Positions 34,620 through 42,045 of a DNA stretch of 64,000 bases are shown piece after piece. This DNA is from Nocardioides massiliensis. GTDB lineage: Bacteria > Actinomycetota > Actinomycetes > Propionibacteriales > Nocardioidaceae. The notes below the pieces were generated by a model. It made no database searches and was not told where the DNA came from. It was given only the letters and a program-made list of their open reading frames with translations. The stretch covers positions 62,001-126,000 of the forward strand of contig NZ_JAUSQM010000001.1 of NCBI RefSeq assembly GCF_030811215.1, written 5' to 3'. Within the stretch, counting starts at the first letter, position 1, and each line of letters starts with the position of its first letter. The translations under genes were made by a program, and so were the position numbers.

Positions 34620-36046
34620 GCTCGCGACCCTAACCCTGACCCAGCGCCGTCCTGGCCCAACACCGTGCCCGGCGCGACCCGGCGCGGTCCGCCCTCGTCG
34701 CGCAGCGTCACGTCGCCGACCACCCGCACGCCGTGGCCGAACGTCCAGTCGCCCTCGACAACGAGCCGCGAGGCGTCCTTCAGCGACGGCGCGCCCTCGG
34801 GGAACCGGGCATCGAAGTCGGCCACCAGCTTGTAGTGCGCGCCGTCGAGGTCCACGAACGGGATCGTCGGCGCGACCTGCTCGACGCGCGCCTCGCGGGT
34901 GAGGTCGTAGCAGTCGGAGCGCAGCACCAGCAGGTCGTTGGTGGTCTTCACCGGCACGAACCGGTCACGCCCGACCTCGATCGTGCGCGCACCCTCGAAC
35001 ACCTCGATCGCCGCGCCCATCGCGGTCTCGATCTGGATCACCTTCGGCGAGGACGGGTCGGCCGGGTCGACGGTCTTGACGTTGCGGATCAGGGGAAGGC
35101 CGAGCACGCCGTCGCGACGCTCGAGCTCGGCACGCACCGCTGCCAGGTCGAACCACAGGTTGTTGGTCGAGGTGTAGCGGTGCCGGTCGAGATCAGCGAG
35201 CGCCTCGGCGTCCTCCGGCCGGGTCTGGGCGCTCTCGCGCAGCACGATCCGGCCGTCGGAGCGGCGCCGCGCGAAGTGCCCGCCCTTGCGGTCGGACGGC
35301 GTACGCCGCACGGCCTCGATCGCGAACGGCGCCCCCGACGCGGCGAACCAGCCGGCGACGCGGGGGTCGGGGACGGCGCCGAGGTTGTCGGAGTTCGACA
35401 CGAAGACGTAGCGGTAGCCCGCGTCGATCAGCGTGTCGAGGACCCCGGTGGCGCGCATCGCGTTGTAGATGTCGCCGTGCCCGGGCGGACACCACTCCAG
35501 GGTGGGGTCGCGGTCCCACCGCACCGGCGTGAGGTCGTCCTCCCGCAGCTTCGGCTCCTTGCTCTGCAAGAACTCCACAGGGATGCCGTCGACGCTGAGC
35601 CGCCGGTCGAGCCCGGGGTCGTCATAGCGCGCGAGCGCGGTGAGGGTGTCGGCCGAGGTGCGGAAGCTGTTCATGAAGATGAGCGGGAGCTGCGCACCGT
35701 GGGTGGCGCGCAGGTGGAGCACCTGGCGGGCGATGACGTCGAGGAACGACAGTCCCTTGCGGACGCCGAGCAGCGACTTGGCGCGGTCCATCCCCATGGA
35801 CGTGCCGAGGCCACCGTTGAGCTTGACCACCGCGGTCTCCTGCAGCGCCTGGGTGCCGACCTCGTCGGGCACGTCGACGTCGGCGAGGGCCTCCATGGCG
35901 AGTGGCTCGATCGAGTCCTCCGGGATCATCCCGGTCTCCCCGTGCTCGAGCAGTCGGTAGTAGTGCGCGAACACCCGGATGGAGACGGGGTCGAGCCCCG
36001 CCTCGGCCATCTTCTCGCGCGCTGCGCGCAGTCCGTCCTCGCTCAT
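34616..36046 (-). CDS. galU: UTP-glucose-1-phosphate uridylyltransferase, eukaryotic-type (UDPGP family)
   Basis: Makes UDP-glucose or a related UDP-sugar. At 476 residues, with VVKLNGGLGTSMGMDRAKSLL (about residues 73-93), PGHGDIYNAM (about 193-202) and FVSNSDNLGA (about 220-229), it belongs to the UDPGP family typical of eukaryotes rather than the roughly 300-residue bacterial GalU nucleotidyltransferase family. Such enzymes occur in Actinobacteria and Bifidobacteria; UDP-GlcNAc or UDP-galactose activity is an alternative. ATG is eight bases after TACGAT, and it leads the operon to moeA. It is divergent from the cyclo-ligase gene. Confidence 0.9.
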   Translation of the reverse strand: MSEDGLRAAREKMAEAGLDPVSIRVFAHYYRLLEHGETGMIPEDSIEPLAMEALADVDVPDEVGTQALQETAVVKLNGGLGTSMGMDRAKSLLGVRKGLSFLDVIARQVLHLRATHGAQLPLIFMNSFRTSADTLTALARYDDPGLDRRLSVDGIPVEFLQSKEPKLREDDLTPVRWDRDPTLEWCPPGHGDIYNAMRATGVLDTLIDAGYRYVFVSNSDNLGAVPDPRVAGWFAASGAPFAIEAVRRTPSDRKGGHFARRRSDGRIVLRESAQTRPEDAEALADLDRHRYTSTNNLWFDLAAVRAELERRDGVLGLPLIRNVKTVDPADPSSPKVIQIETAMGAAIEVFEGARTIEVGRDRFVPVKTTNDLLVLRSDCYDLTREARVEQVAPTIPFVDLDGAHYKLVADFDARFPEGAPSLKDASRLVVEGDWTFGHGVRVVGDVTLRDEGGPRRVAPGTVLGQDGAGSGLGSRA

Positions 36047-36054
36047 GACGCCCG

Positions 36055-36060
36055 ATCGTA
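36055..36060 (-). promoter_or_regulatory. -10 hexamer of the galU operon
   Basis: TACGAT, eight bases, then the galU ATG; a leaderless or very short-leader transcript for the whole galU-moeA-moaC-moaB-rimJ unit. Confidence 0.4.
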
Positions 36061-36080
36061 GGCACCGGTGCGCAATGGCC

Positions 36081-36086
36081 TAGCGT
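36081..36086 (+). promoter_or_regulatory. -10 hexamer of a leaderless cyclo-ligase transcript
   Basis: TAGCGT, seven bases, then GTG; back-to-back with the galU promoter. Confidence 0.45.
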
Positions 36087-36093
36087 CGGCGGG

Positions 36094-36720
36094 GTGGAGG
36101 GCACCGGAGACGGCGCGGAGGCGAGCGCGAAGACCGCGGCGAAGACGGCGTTGCGCGACCAGCTGCTGACCGCGCGACGGCGGCGACCGCTGGCGGCCCG
36201 GCTGGCCGACGCCACCGCGCTGCGCGACCAGCTCCTGGCCGCACCCGAGCTGCGGGTCGCGCCGACCGTCGCGGCGTACGTCGCCACCCCCGACGAGCCC
36301 GGCACCGGTCCGCTGCTCGATGCGCTGCACGAGCTCGGCCGGCGGGTGCTGCTCCCGGTGCTGGTGGGCGACGGCGACCTCGACTGGGCGGCGTACGCCG
36401 GTCCGGACGCGCTGGTCGCGCGGCGCTTCGGCCTGCTCGAGCCGACCACGCCGACCCTCGGCCCCGACGCGGTCGCGACCGCCGACGTCGTCGTGGTCCC
36501 GGGTCTGGCGTGCGACCGCCGGGGCAACCGGCTCGGGCGTGGTGGCGGCTCCTACGACCGCGCACTGGCGCGGGTGCCCCGGGGCACCTTCACCTGTGTG
36601 GTGCTGCACGACGAGGAGATCCTCGACGCGGTGCCCACCGAGGCGCACGACCGCCCGGTCACCGCGGCCCTGACCCCCTCGGGGATCAGTCGCTTCCCTG
36701 GGCCCCTGGCTGGGCCCTGA
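36094..36720 (+). CDS. 5-formyltetrahydrofolate cyclo-ligase
   Basis: Converts 5-formyltetrahydrofolate to 5,10-methenyltetrahydrofolate with ATP, returning a storage folate to one-carbon metabolism. The 208-residue protein has ALRDQLLTARRRR near the N-terminus and the nucleotide/folate-binding DVVVVPGLACDRRGNRLGRG followed by GGSYDRAL (about residues 130-158), the best family signature. The GTG start has no ribosome binding site but follows TAGCGT by seven bases. The last 35 bases overlap the end of the converging acylase gene. Divergent placement against galU is conserved in mycobacteria (from memory). Confidence 0.92.
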   Translation: MEGTGDGAEASAKTAAKTALRDQLLTARRRRPLAARLADATALRDQLLAAPELRVAPTVAAYVATPDEPGTGPLLDALHELGRRVLLPVLVGDGDLDWAAYAGPDALVARRFGLLEPTTPTLGPDAVATADVVVVPGLACDRRGNRLGRGGGSYDRALARVPRGTFTCVVLHDEEILDAVPTEAHDRPVTAALTPSGISRFPGPLAGP

Positions 36721-39253
36721 GCACGAGCCGGTCCTCGGTCGCGTCGTCGACCGCGTCGCGGGTGAACGGCCACGGCAGCGTCTTGCCCTCGACCCACAGG
36801 TCGGTCTGGTCGACGTAGTGGGGATGGAACGGGTGCCCGGAGACGCCGGTGAGGTTGATCCAGCGCGAGGCGTCGAGGTCGGCGAGGTCGACGACCATCC
36901 GCATCGACGGCGCCCAGTCGACGTCGTAGCCCTCCGGCGCGGTCCACCCGGTCGCGTTGACGATCGAGTCGCCGCCCCCGACCTCGTAGCCACCACGGTT
37001 GAACAACCACTCCACGATGCCGATGCCGGACTCCCCCAGCGGCGTGTGGACCAGGTCCATCCGGTGGTGGTGACCCCAGGTCCAGTTCTCGGGGTCGCGC
37101 GCCTGGTGGCGGACGAGGTCGTCGCGGGCGTCCTGCATCGCCCGGCGCAGGATGGCGTCACGGTCCTCGATGACCCCGTCGGTGGTGACGTCGTCCCACC
37201 AGACCGAGTCCGGCTCCTCGAGCAGCGTGCGCATGACCTCGAACCACCGGTCGCCCCCGTCCGGCCAGACGTCCTCGCTCAGCTCGTCGTGGAACGTCAG
37301 CCGCAGGGTGTGCGCCCAGACCGCGTTGTAGTAGGCCGCTGCGGCCGAGTCGGCCGGCTGGTCGAAGTCCCAACCGGCGAGCAGCTCCTGGCCCGCGGCC
37401 TGGTAGCCCGACGGCATGAGGACGTCGAGCAGGTAGGGCACGAAGTACGGCGCGAACCCGTTGTGGCTGTCGAGGTGCAGCGCGCTCATGTCGTCGGTGC
37501 CGAGCTTGCGACCGTCGGCGATCGCCTCGCTCAACACCTCGACGATGCGCTGGCTGCGGTAGCCGTAGGACCAGTCGGAGGTGAGGAAGTACGGGTAGTC
37601 GGGACCGACGACCGCCTGGTTGGCCGTGGCGATGAAGCCGTCGTCGGGGTCGGTGAGGTTGGGAAGGGCGTCGTACGGGATCGGTCGTGGGAGCCAGTCG
37701 TTGGCGGCGAGCCAGCCCTCCGTGGGGGTCCGACCGTCGTTGCCCGCCCGGCGCTGCGGGATCCGTCCCGGCGCCTGGTAGCCGATGGTGCCCTCACGGT
37801 CGGCGTAGACGAGGTTCTGCGACGGCACCTCGAAGAGCGCCGCGGCAGCGCGGAACTCGTCCCAGCTGCGGGCCTGGTTGAGCGCGAAGATCGCGTCGGC
37901 CGTGCGTCCCGGCTGCAGCGCGGTCCACTTGATCGACACCGCACTCGACTCGCCGACGTCGCGCAGCTCCTGCGAGACGTCGGAGAGCAGGGGTCCGTTG
38001 CGGGTCGTACGGACCACGAGCTCCTCGGGCTCGTCGCGACCGAGGACGTGGATCTCCTCGGTGCGCACCTCCATCCGCTGCCAACCATCGCCCACCCGGA
38101 CCCGGTCGCCGCTGACCTTCTCCAGCGCCAGGTCGACGACGTCGGGGCCGAGGTTGGTGAAGCCCCAGGCCACCTGGTCGTTGTGGCCGATCACGACACC
38201 CGGCAGGCCGGAGAAGGTGAAGCCGCTGACGTCGAAGGGGCAGTCCGGACCGACGGTGCGGCAGTGCAGACCCATCTGGTGCCAGATGCCGGGCACGGAG
38301 ATGCCGAGGTGCGGATCGTTGGCCAGCAACGGCAGTCCGCTCTCGGTGTGCTCGCCGCTCACCACCCAGGAGTTCGACCCGACTCCGCGGCCCTTGCCGA
38401 TCATCGCCGGCAGCCCCTCGACACCGCGCAGGACGCCGGCGAGCGCCTGCTCCGCCTCGGCGCCGAGCGGCGGACGGGCGGGCTTGCGCGTGCCGGGCCC
38501 GGTGGCGCGGGCCTCGAAGACCCCGTCGATGACGCCGCCGCCTTCCACGATCGGGCGGTGCCGGTCGACCGGATAGTCCGGCCACAGTTCCGCGGCCCGC
38601 GCCTCCCCGACATCGCGGGCGGTCAGGACCCGCTTGATCTCGTCGGTCATGTTGCCGCGCAGGTCCCATGCCATCGCCTTGAGCCAGGCGACCGAGTCGG
38701 CCGGCGTCCAGGGCTCGGGCGTGTAGTCGAGCCCGCTCAGCCCCAGGGCGACGTACTCCAGACCCAGCGCGCCCGTGCCGGTGTCCTCGACATAGGCGTT
38801 CACCCCCGCGGCGTAGGCCTCCAGGTAGGAGCGCGTGTCGGCCGAGAGCAGCGCCAGCTCCTGCTCGGCGATGCGGCGCCAACCCATGGTGCGCAGGTAG
38901 CGGTCGGTGTCGAGCCCGGCGTCGCCGACCAGCTCCGCGACCCGGCCTGAGGTCACGTGCCGGCGGAAGTCCATCTCGAAGAAGCGGTCCTGGGCGTGCA
39001 CGAACCCCTGCGCGAAGAACAGGTCCTCGGCGGTGTCGGCGTAGACCTGGGCGATGCCGTGGTCGTCGCGCAACACCTCGACGTCGGCCGCGAGTCCCGG
39101 CACGTCGATCTCGCCGGAGGTCTGGGGGAACGGGCGCCGGACGACGACCACCGACGTGATCGTCAGCGCCACCAGCACGACCACGAGGAGGCCGGCGACG
39201 TAGGCCACCCAGCGCAACCCGGAACGACGTGAGGCACGAGGGGAGGCGGACAC
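36686..39253 (-). CDS. Penicillin acylase family protein (Ntn hydrolase, S45)
   Basis: A large secreted or membrane-anchored N-terminal-nucleophile hydrolase of 855 residues. An N-terminal membrane segment (WVAYVAGLLVVVLVALTITS, about residues 14-33) precedes the alpha chain (VLRDDHGIAQVYADTAEDL; HAQDRFFEMDFRR). The autocatalytic cleavage site is GVGSNSWVVSGEHT (about residue 290), leaving Ser as the nucleophile of the beta chain; NDPHLG follows as expected. Known relatives cleave penicillins, acyl-homoserine lactones or other amides; the substrate is not deducible. GTG after the first possible start codons is chosen because it leads directly into the basic signal region. Downstream end overlaps the cyclo-ligase gene. 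Confidence 0.87.
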   Translation of the reverse strand: MSASPRASRRSGLRWVAYVAGLLVVVLVALTITSVVVVRRPFPQTSGEIDVPGLAADVEVLRDDHGIAQVYADTAEDLFFAQGFVHAQDRFFEMDFRRHVTSGRVAELVGDAGLDTDRYLRTMGWRRIAEQELALLSADTRSYLEAYAAGVNAYVEDTGTGALGLEYVALGLSGLDYTPEPWTPADSVAWLKAMAWDLRGNMTDEIKRVLTARDVGEARAAELWPDYPVDRHRPIVEGGGVIDGVFEARATGPGTRKPARPPLGAEAEQALAGVLRGVEGLPAMIGKGRGVGSNSWVVSGEHTESGLPLLANDPHLGISVPGIWHQMGLHCRTVGPDCPFDVSGFTFSGLPGVVIGHNDQVAWGFTNLGPDVVDLALEKVSGDRVRVGDGWQRMEVRTEEIHVLGRDEPEELVVRTTRNGPLLSDVSQELRDVGESSAVSIKWTALQPGRTADAIFALNQARSWDEFRAAAALFEVPSQNLVYADREGTIGYQAPGRIPQRRAGNDGRTPTEGWLAANDWLPRPIPYDALPNLTDPDDGFIATANQAVVGPDYPYFLTSDWSYGYRSQRIVEVLSEAIADGRKLGTDDMSALHLDSHNGFAPYFVPYLLDVLMPSGYQAAGQELLAGWDFDQPADSAAAAYYNAVWAHTLRLTFHDELSEDVWPDGGDRWFEVMRTLLEEPDSVWWDDVTTDGVIEDRDAILRRAMQDARDDLVRHQARDPENWTWGHHHRMDLVHTPLGESGIGIVEWLFNRGGYEVGGGDSIVNATGWTAPEGYDVDWAPSMRMVVDLADLDASRWINLTGVSGHPFHPHYVDQTDLWVEGKTLPWPFTRDAVDDATEDRLVLRAQPGAQGSD

Positions 39254-39283
39254 CGCGTCATCGTGCCACAGCGGGATCGGCGC

Positions 39284-39289
39284 TATCAT
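39284..39289 (+). promoter_or_regulatory. -10 hexamer of the FmdB-type gene
   Basis: TATCAT, with its last base forming the first base of the CIRCE palindrome, so the operator covers the expected start of transcription. Confidence 0.5.
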
Positions 39290-39315
39290 TGGCACTCGCG
39301 TCCGGCGAGTGCCAA
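39289..39315. promoter_or_regulatory. CIRCE (HrcA operator)
   Basis: TTGGCACTC-N9-GAGTGCCAA is a perfect 9-bp inverted repeat with the nine-base spacer diagnostic of CIRCE (consensus TTAGCACTC-N9-GAGTGCTAA). It ends 33 bases before the FmdB-type gene start. It could also cover the divergent acylase promoter. Confidence 0.85.
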
Positions 39316-39348
39316 CGCCCCAGCAGTGACCCAGCGGAGGAACCGATC

Positions 39349-39654
39349 GTGCCCACGTACCAGTACGCCTGCACCGAGTGCGACCACGCCTTCGAGCAGT
39401 TCCAGAGCTTCAGCGACGACTCGCTGACGGTCTGCCCGCAGTGCGAGGGCCGCCTGCGCAAGGTCTTCAACGCCGTCGGCGTCGTGTTCAAGGGCTCGGG
39501 CTTCTACCGCACCGACAGCCGCGGCTCCAGCACGAGCACCAGCAGCGACTCCGCCAGCACGACGACCTCGACGAAGGACTCGTCCAGCTCGTCGGGTTCC
39601 TCGACCTCGTCCAGCAGCTCGTCGAACACCCCCGCGGGCACCGGCGCCGCCTGA
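39349..39654 (+). CDS. FmdB family zinc-ribbon protein
   Basis: A 101-residue protein with the FmdB zinc ribbon PTYQYACTECDHAFEQFQSF and CPQCEGRLRKVFNAVGVVFKGSGFY (cysteines near residues 9, 12, 31 and 34), then a Ser/Thr-rich low-complexity tail ending in TPAGTGAA. Members are annotated as putative regulatory proteins, without proven function. The GTG has GGAGG eight bases upstream. The promoter carries a CIRCE element, implying HrcA repression and heat or proteotoxic-stress induction. SAF-domain and mscL genes follow on the same strand but have separate start signals. Confidence 0.88.
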   Translation: MPTYQYACTECDHAFEQFQSFSDDSLTVCPQCEGRLRKVFNAVGVVFKGSGFYRTDSRGSSTSTSSDSASTTTSTKDSSSSSGSSTSSSSSSNTPAGTGAA

Positions 39655-39715
39655 CCCGTCCGCCTGACCCCGCGGGGCCTGTGGACGAGCGCCGACGTCG
39701 ACCGGCGCGCGTCCC

Positions 39716-39721
39716 TACCCT
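39716..39721 (+). promoter_or_regulatory. -10 hexamer of a leaderless SAF-gene transcript
   Basis: TACCCT, six bases, then ATG. Confidence 0.45.
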
Positions 39722-39727
39722 CGGGCC

Positions 39728-40426
39728 ATGCCCGTACGCCGACCCCGCCCGCCCGCTCCCCCCTCGCGTCGCTGGTCCGCGCGTGCGCGGGACCGCTGGG
39801 ACGGCCTGCGGCGCGCGGTGCTGCTGCGTCGGCGGGTCCTCGCCGCCCTGTGCGTCGGTCTGGCCGCCTTCGCCGCGCTGCGGGCCGTGAGCCCGCTCCC
39901 CCCGGAGACGGTCACCGTCACCGTCGCCGCCCGGGACCTGCCGGCCGGCACCGTGGTGGCGGCCGGCCACCTCGACCAGCGCCGGATCGATCCTGGACTC
40001 GTGCCTCACGGCCTGCTCGAGAGCGCGGACCTGCGCGGTCGCACCCTGGCCACGGCGGTGCGGGCGGGCGAGATGCTGACCGACGCCCGCGCGGTCTCGC
40101 CCGGCCTGCTGGCCGGCTACCCCGGTTCGGTCGCCGTACCCGTGCGGATCCCCGACGCCGGCAGTGTCGGACTGCTGCGGGTCGGCGACCGCATCGACGT
40201 CACCGCTGCCGACCCGCGTGGGACGGGTGGCGCGGACGTCGTCGCGAAGGACGTGGCCGTCGTGGCCCTTCCCGCGGACCCCGGCACCGCACCGGGCAGC
40301 GGCACGGGGTTCGGCACGGGGCTGGGCGGACGACTCGTGGTGCTTGCCACCTCACCGCCGACGGCCCAGGATCTTGCGTGGGCGGGAGCCAACCGGCACC
40401 TGTCCTTCGTACTCAGCGGACCGTGA
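39728..40426 (+). CDS. SAF-domain (CpaB/RcpC-like) protein
   Basis: A 232-residue protein with an Arg-rich N-terminus, one membrane helix (about residues 36-52) and an outward SAF domain: VTVAARDLPAGTVVAAGHLDQRRID (first 20 of it at about residues 64-83), then GRTLATAVRAGEMLTDARAV and VPVRIPDAGSVGLLRVGDRI. CpaB/RcpC proteins take part in Flp/Tad pilus assembly, but no other pilus gene is here. A Gly/Thr-rich insertion (GTAPGSGTGFGTGLGG) sits near the C-terminus. The FmdB-SAF-MscL order appears to be a recurring actinobacterial neighbourhood (from memory); its meaning is unknown. Confidence 0.75.
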   Translation: MPVRRPRPPAPPSRRWSARARDRWDGLRRAVLLRRRVLAALCVGLAAFAALRAVSPLPPETVTVTVAARDLPAGTVVAAGHLDQRRIDPGLVPHGLLESADLRGRTLATAVRAGEMLTDARAVSPGLLAGYPGSVAVPVRIPDAGSVGLLRVGDRIDVTAADPRGTGGADVVAKDVAVVALPADPGTAPGSGTGFGTGLGGRLVVLATSPPTAQDLAWAGANRHLSFVLSGP

Positions 40427-40456
40427 GGTCCGCCTGACTCGGCAGAGGATGGCGCC

Positions 40457-40840
40457 ATGATCAACGGCTTCAAGGACTTCGTGCTCAAGGGCAACCTGAT
40501 CGAGCTGGCGGTGGCGTTCATCATGGCGACCGCATTCGCCGCCGTGGTGAGCTCCTTCACCGACACGCTGATGGGATTCATCGGCAAGGTGGGCGGCGAG
40601 CCCGACTTCGCCCGCGTCGAGCTCTTCGACGTCAACATCGGTGTCTTCATCAACGCGCTGATCTCGTTCCTCGTCATCGCGGCGGTCGTCTACTTCTTCG
40701 TCGTCACGCCCTACGAGAAGGCGATGTCGCGGTTCAAGAAGGAGGAGCCGGAGGCGGTCAAGTCCGACGACGTGCTCCTGCTGGAGGAGATCCGCGACCT
40801 GCTCGCCCGCCAGGCGGGGTCCGGCACCAGCGGGATCTGA
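40457..40840 (+). CDS. mscL: Large-conductance mechanosensitive channel MscL
   Basis: A pentameric safety-valve channel that opens near lytic membrane tension on hypo-osmotic shock. The 127-residue protein has the amphipathic N-terminus (INGFKDFVLKGNLIELAVAF), TM1 running into AVAFIMATAFAAVVSSFTD, a periplasmic loop, TM2 (INALISFLVIAAVVYFFVV, about residues 69-87) and a C-terminal helical bundle (LLLEEIRDLLARQ). GAGG precedes the ATG. Length and motifs are standard. Confidence 0.96.
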   Translation: MINGFKDFVLKGNLIELAVAFIMATAFAAVVSSFTDTLMGFIGKVGGEPDFARVELFDVNIGVFINALISFLVIAAVVYFFVVTPYEKAMSRFKKEEPEAVKSDDVLLLEEIRDLLARQAGSGTSGI

Positions 40841-40847
40841 CCGAGGC

Positions 40848-41039
40848 CTACCCGTGGTGGGGCGGCACCTGCCGCCGCAGCCACTCGTCGGCACGCTCGC
40901 GCTCCTCGACCGCCTCGCGGCGGGCGTCGGGGTCCCGGTCGTCGGAGGTCTGCTCGGGCAAGACGTCGCCGAAGATCTCGGCCAGCCGGCGGCGCTCCTC
41001 CTGACTCCGCTCGCTTCTGTCCGAGCTCCGCTCGCTCAT
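40848..41039 (-). CDS. Small charged protein of unknown function
   Basis: A 63-residue, highly charged protein: MSERSSDRSERSQEERRRLA, then EIFGDVLPEQTSDDRDPDAR, then a helical region ERERADEWLRRQVPPHHG. There is no membrane segment or known domain. It is supported by the ATGA overlap with the epimerase gene upstream, its codon bias and the tidy stop eight bases from the mscL stop. It may be a small regulatory or adaptor protein; function cannot be inferred. Confidence 0.6.
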   Translation of the reverse strand: MSERSSDRSERSQEERRRLAEIFGDVLPEQTSDDRDPDARREAVEERERADEWLRRQVPPHHG

Positions 41040-41941
41040 CGCGCTGCCGCGACCAACGGTGCGAACCAGGTCGCGTCGAAGGTCGGACGCAGGGGCGTCC
41101 AGCCGGTCTGTGCGGTGAGGTGCTCGGCACATACCCGCAACGATCGCCGCAACGGCTCGGCATGGTCGCCCAGGAGGGGGGCCCGGCGCAGTCCCGGCGC
41201 CGGCCGCCCGAGGGCCTCGCCGAGACCGGCCAGCAGCTCGGAGCGGCGTACGGGCTCGGCGTTCACGTTGTAGGTCCCGCCGGGCGCCTCGAGCGCGGCG
41301 AGGACGGCGCCGCCGAGGTCGTCGGTGTGCACGACCGGCGTCCAGGCCTCGGGGTGGCCGACGGTGAACGCACGACGACGACGCGTCTCCCCCAGCATCC
41401 AGCGCGTCTGCGGGTCCTCGCCGAGGATGCGCCCCCAGCGCAGGATGACCGCGGTGCGCTGTCCACCGGGGACGTCGGCAGCGAACGACTGGGCGACGGA
41501 CTCGGCCATCGAGGCGGGCTCGGTGGCGGCGGTGATGTCGAGCAGCGAGTCCTCGGTGATCCAGCCGTCGCCGTGGTCGGCGTACACCGAGCTGGTCGAC
41601 TCCTGCACCAGCCTGCGCACGCCCGCGGCCTCGGCCGCCTCGGCGACGGTCGCCGCGCCCCACCGCAGAATCCGGTCGTGCTCGCGCCAGGCCTTCTCCC
41701 GCAGCGAGCCCACCGGGACGTGGGTCGCGAGGTTCAGCACGACGTCGCAGCCGGTGAACATCGCGACGAGGGAGTCGCGGTCGAACAGGTCCGCGTGGAC
41801 CGGCGTGACGTCGTAGGACTCCAGCAGCTGGGCCTTGCCCGCGGTGCGCGCCAGGCCGAAGACGTCGTGGCCGGCGGACACGAGGTCTCGGACGGCTGCG
41901 CGTCCCAGGACGCCGGTGGCACCGGTGACGGCAACCTTCAC
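41036..41941 (-). CDS. NAD(P)-dependent epimerase/dehydratase family protein
   Basis: An extended-SDR of 301 residues: cofactor motif VTGATGVLGRAA (residues 5-16), LNLATHVP, and a modified active-site region ESTSSVYADHGDGW (Ser and Tyr present; the usual YxxxK lysine is not seen in this stretch). The missing Lys suggests an atypical member that may bind substrate without classical epimerase chemistry. GTG has GGAGG nine bases upstream. It is coupled to the small charged protein by ATGA overlap. Confidence 0.75.
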   Translation of the reverse strand: MKVAVTGATGVLGRAAVRDLVSAGHDVFGLARTAGKAQLLESYDVTPVHADLFDRDSLVAMFTGCDVVLNLATHVPVGSLREKAWREHDRILRWGAATVAEAAEAAGVRRLVQESTSSVYADHGDGWITEDSLLDITAATEPASMAESVAQSFAADVPGGQRTAVILRWGRILGEDPQTRWMLGETRRRRAFTVGHPEAWTPVVHTDDLGGAVLAALEAPGGTYNVNAEPVRRSELLAGLGEALGRPAPGLRRAPLLGDHAEPLRRSLRVCAEHLTAQTGWTPLRPTFDATWFAPLVAAAR

Positions 41942-42045
41942 GTGCGCTGACCTCCGAATCTGGCCTGCGGTCGGGCGTGACGCAGGACGTCGGGGCAGTG
42001 TCACCATAACGAGGAGATAACGGCAAGTCCGGGACCCGGCCCGGA

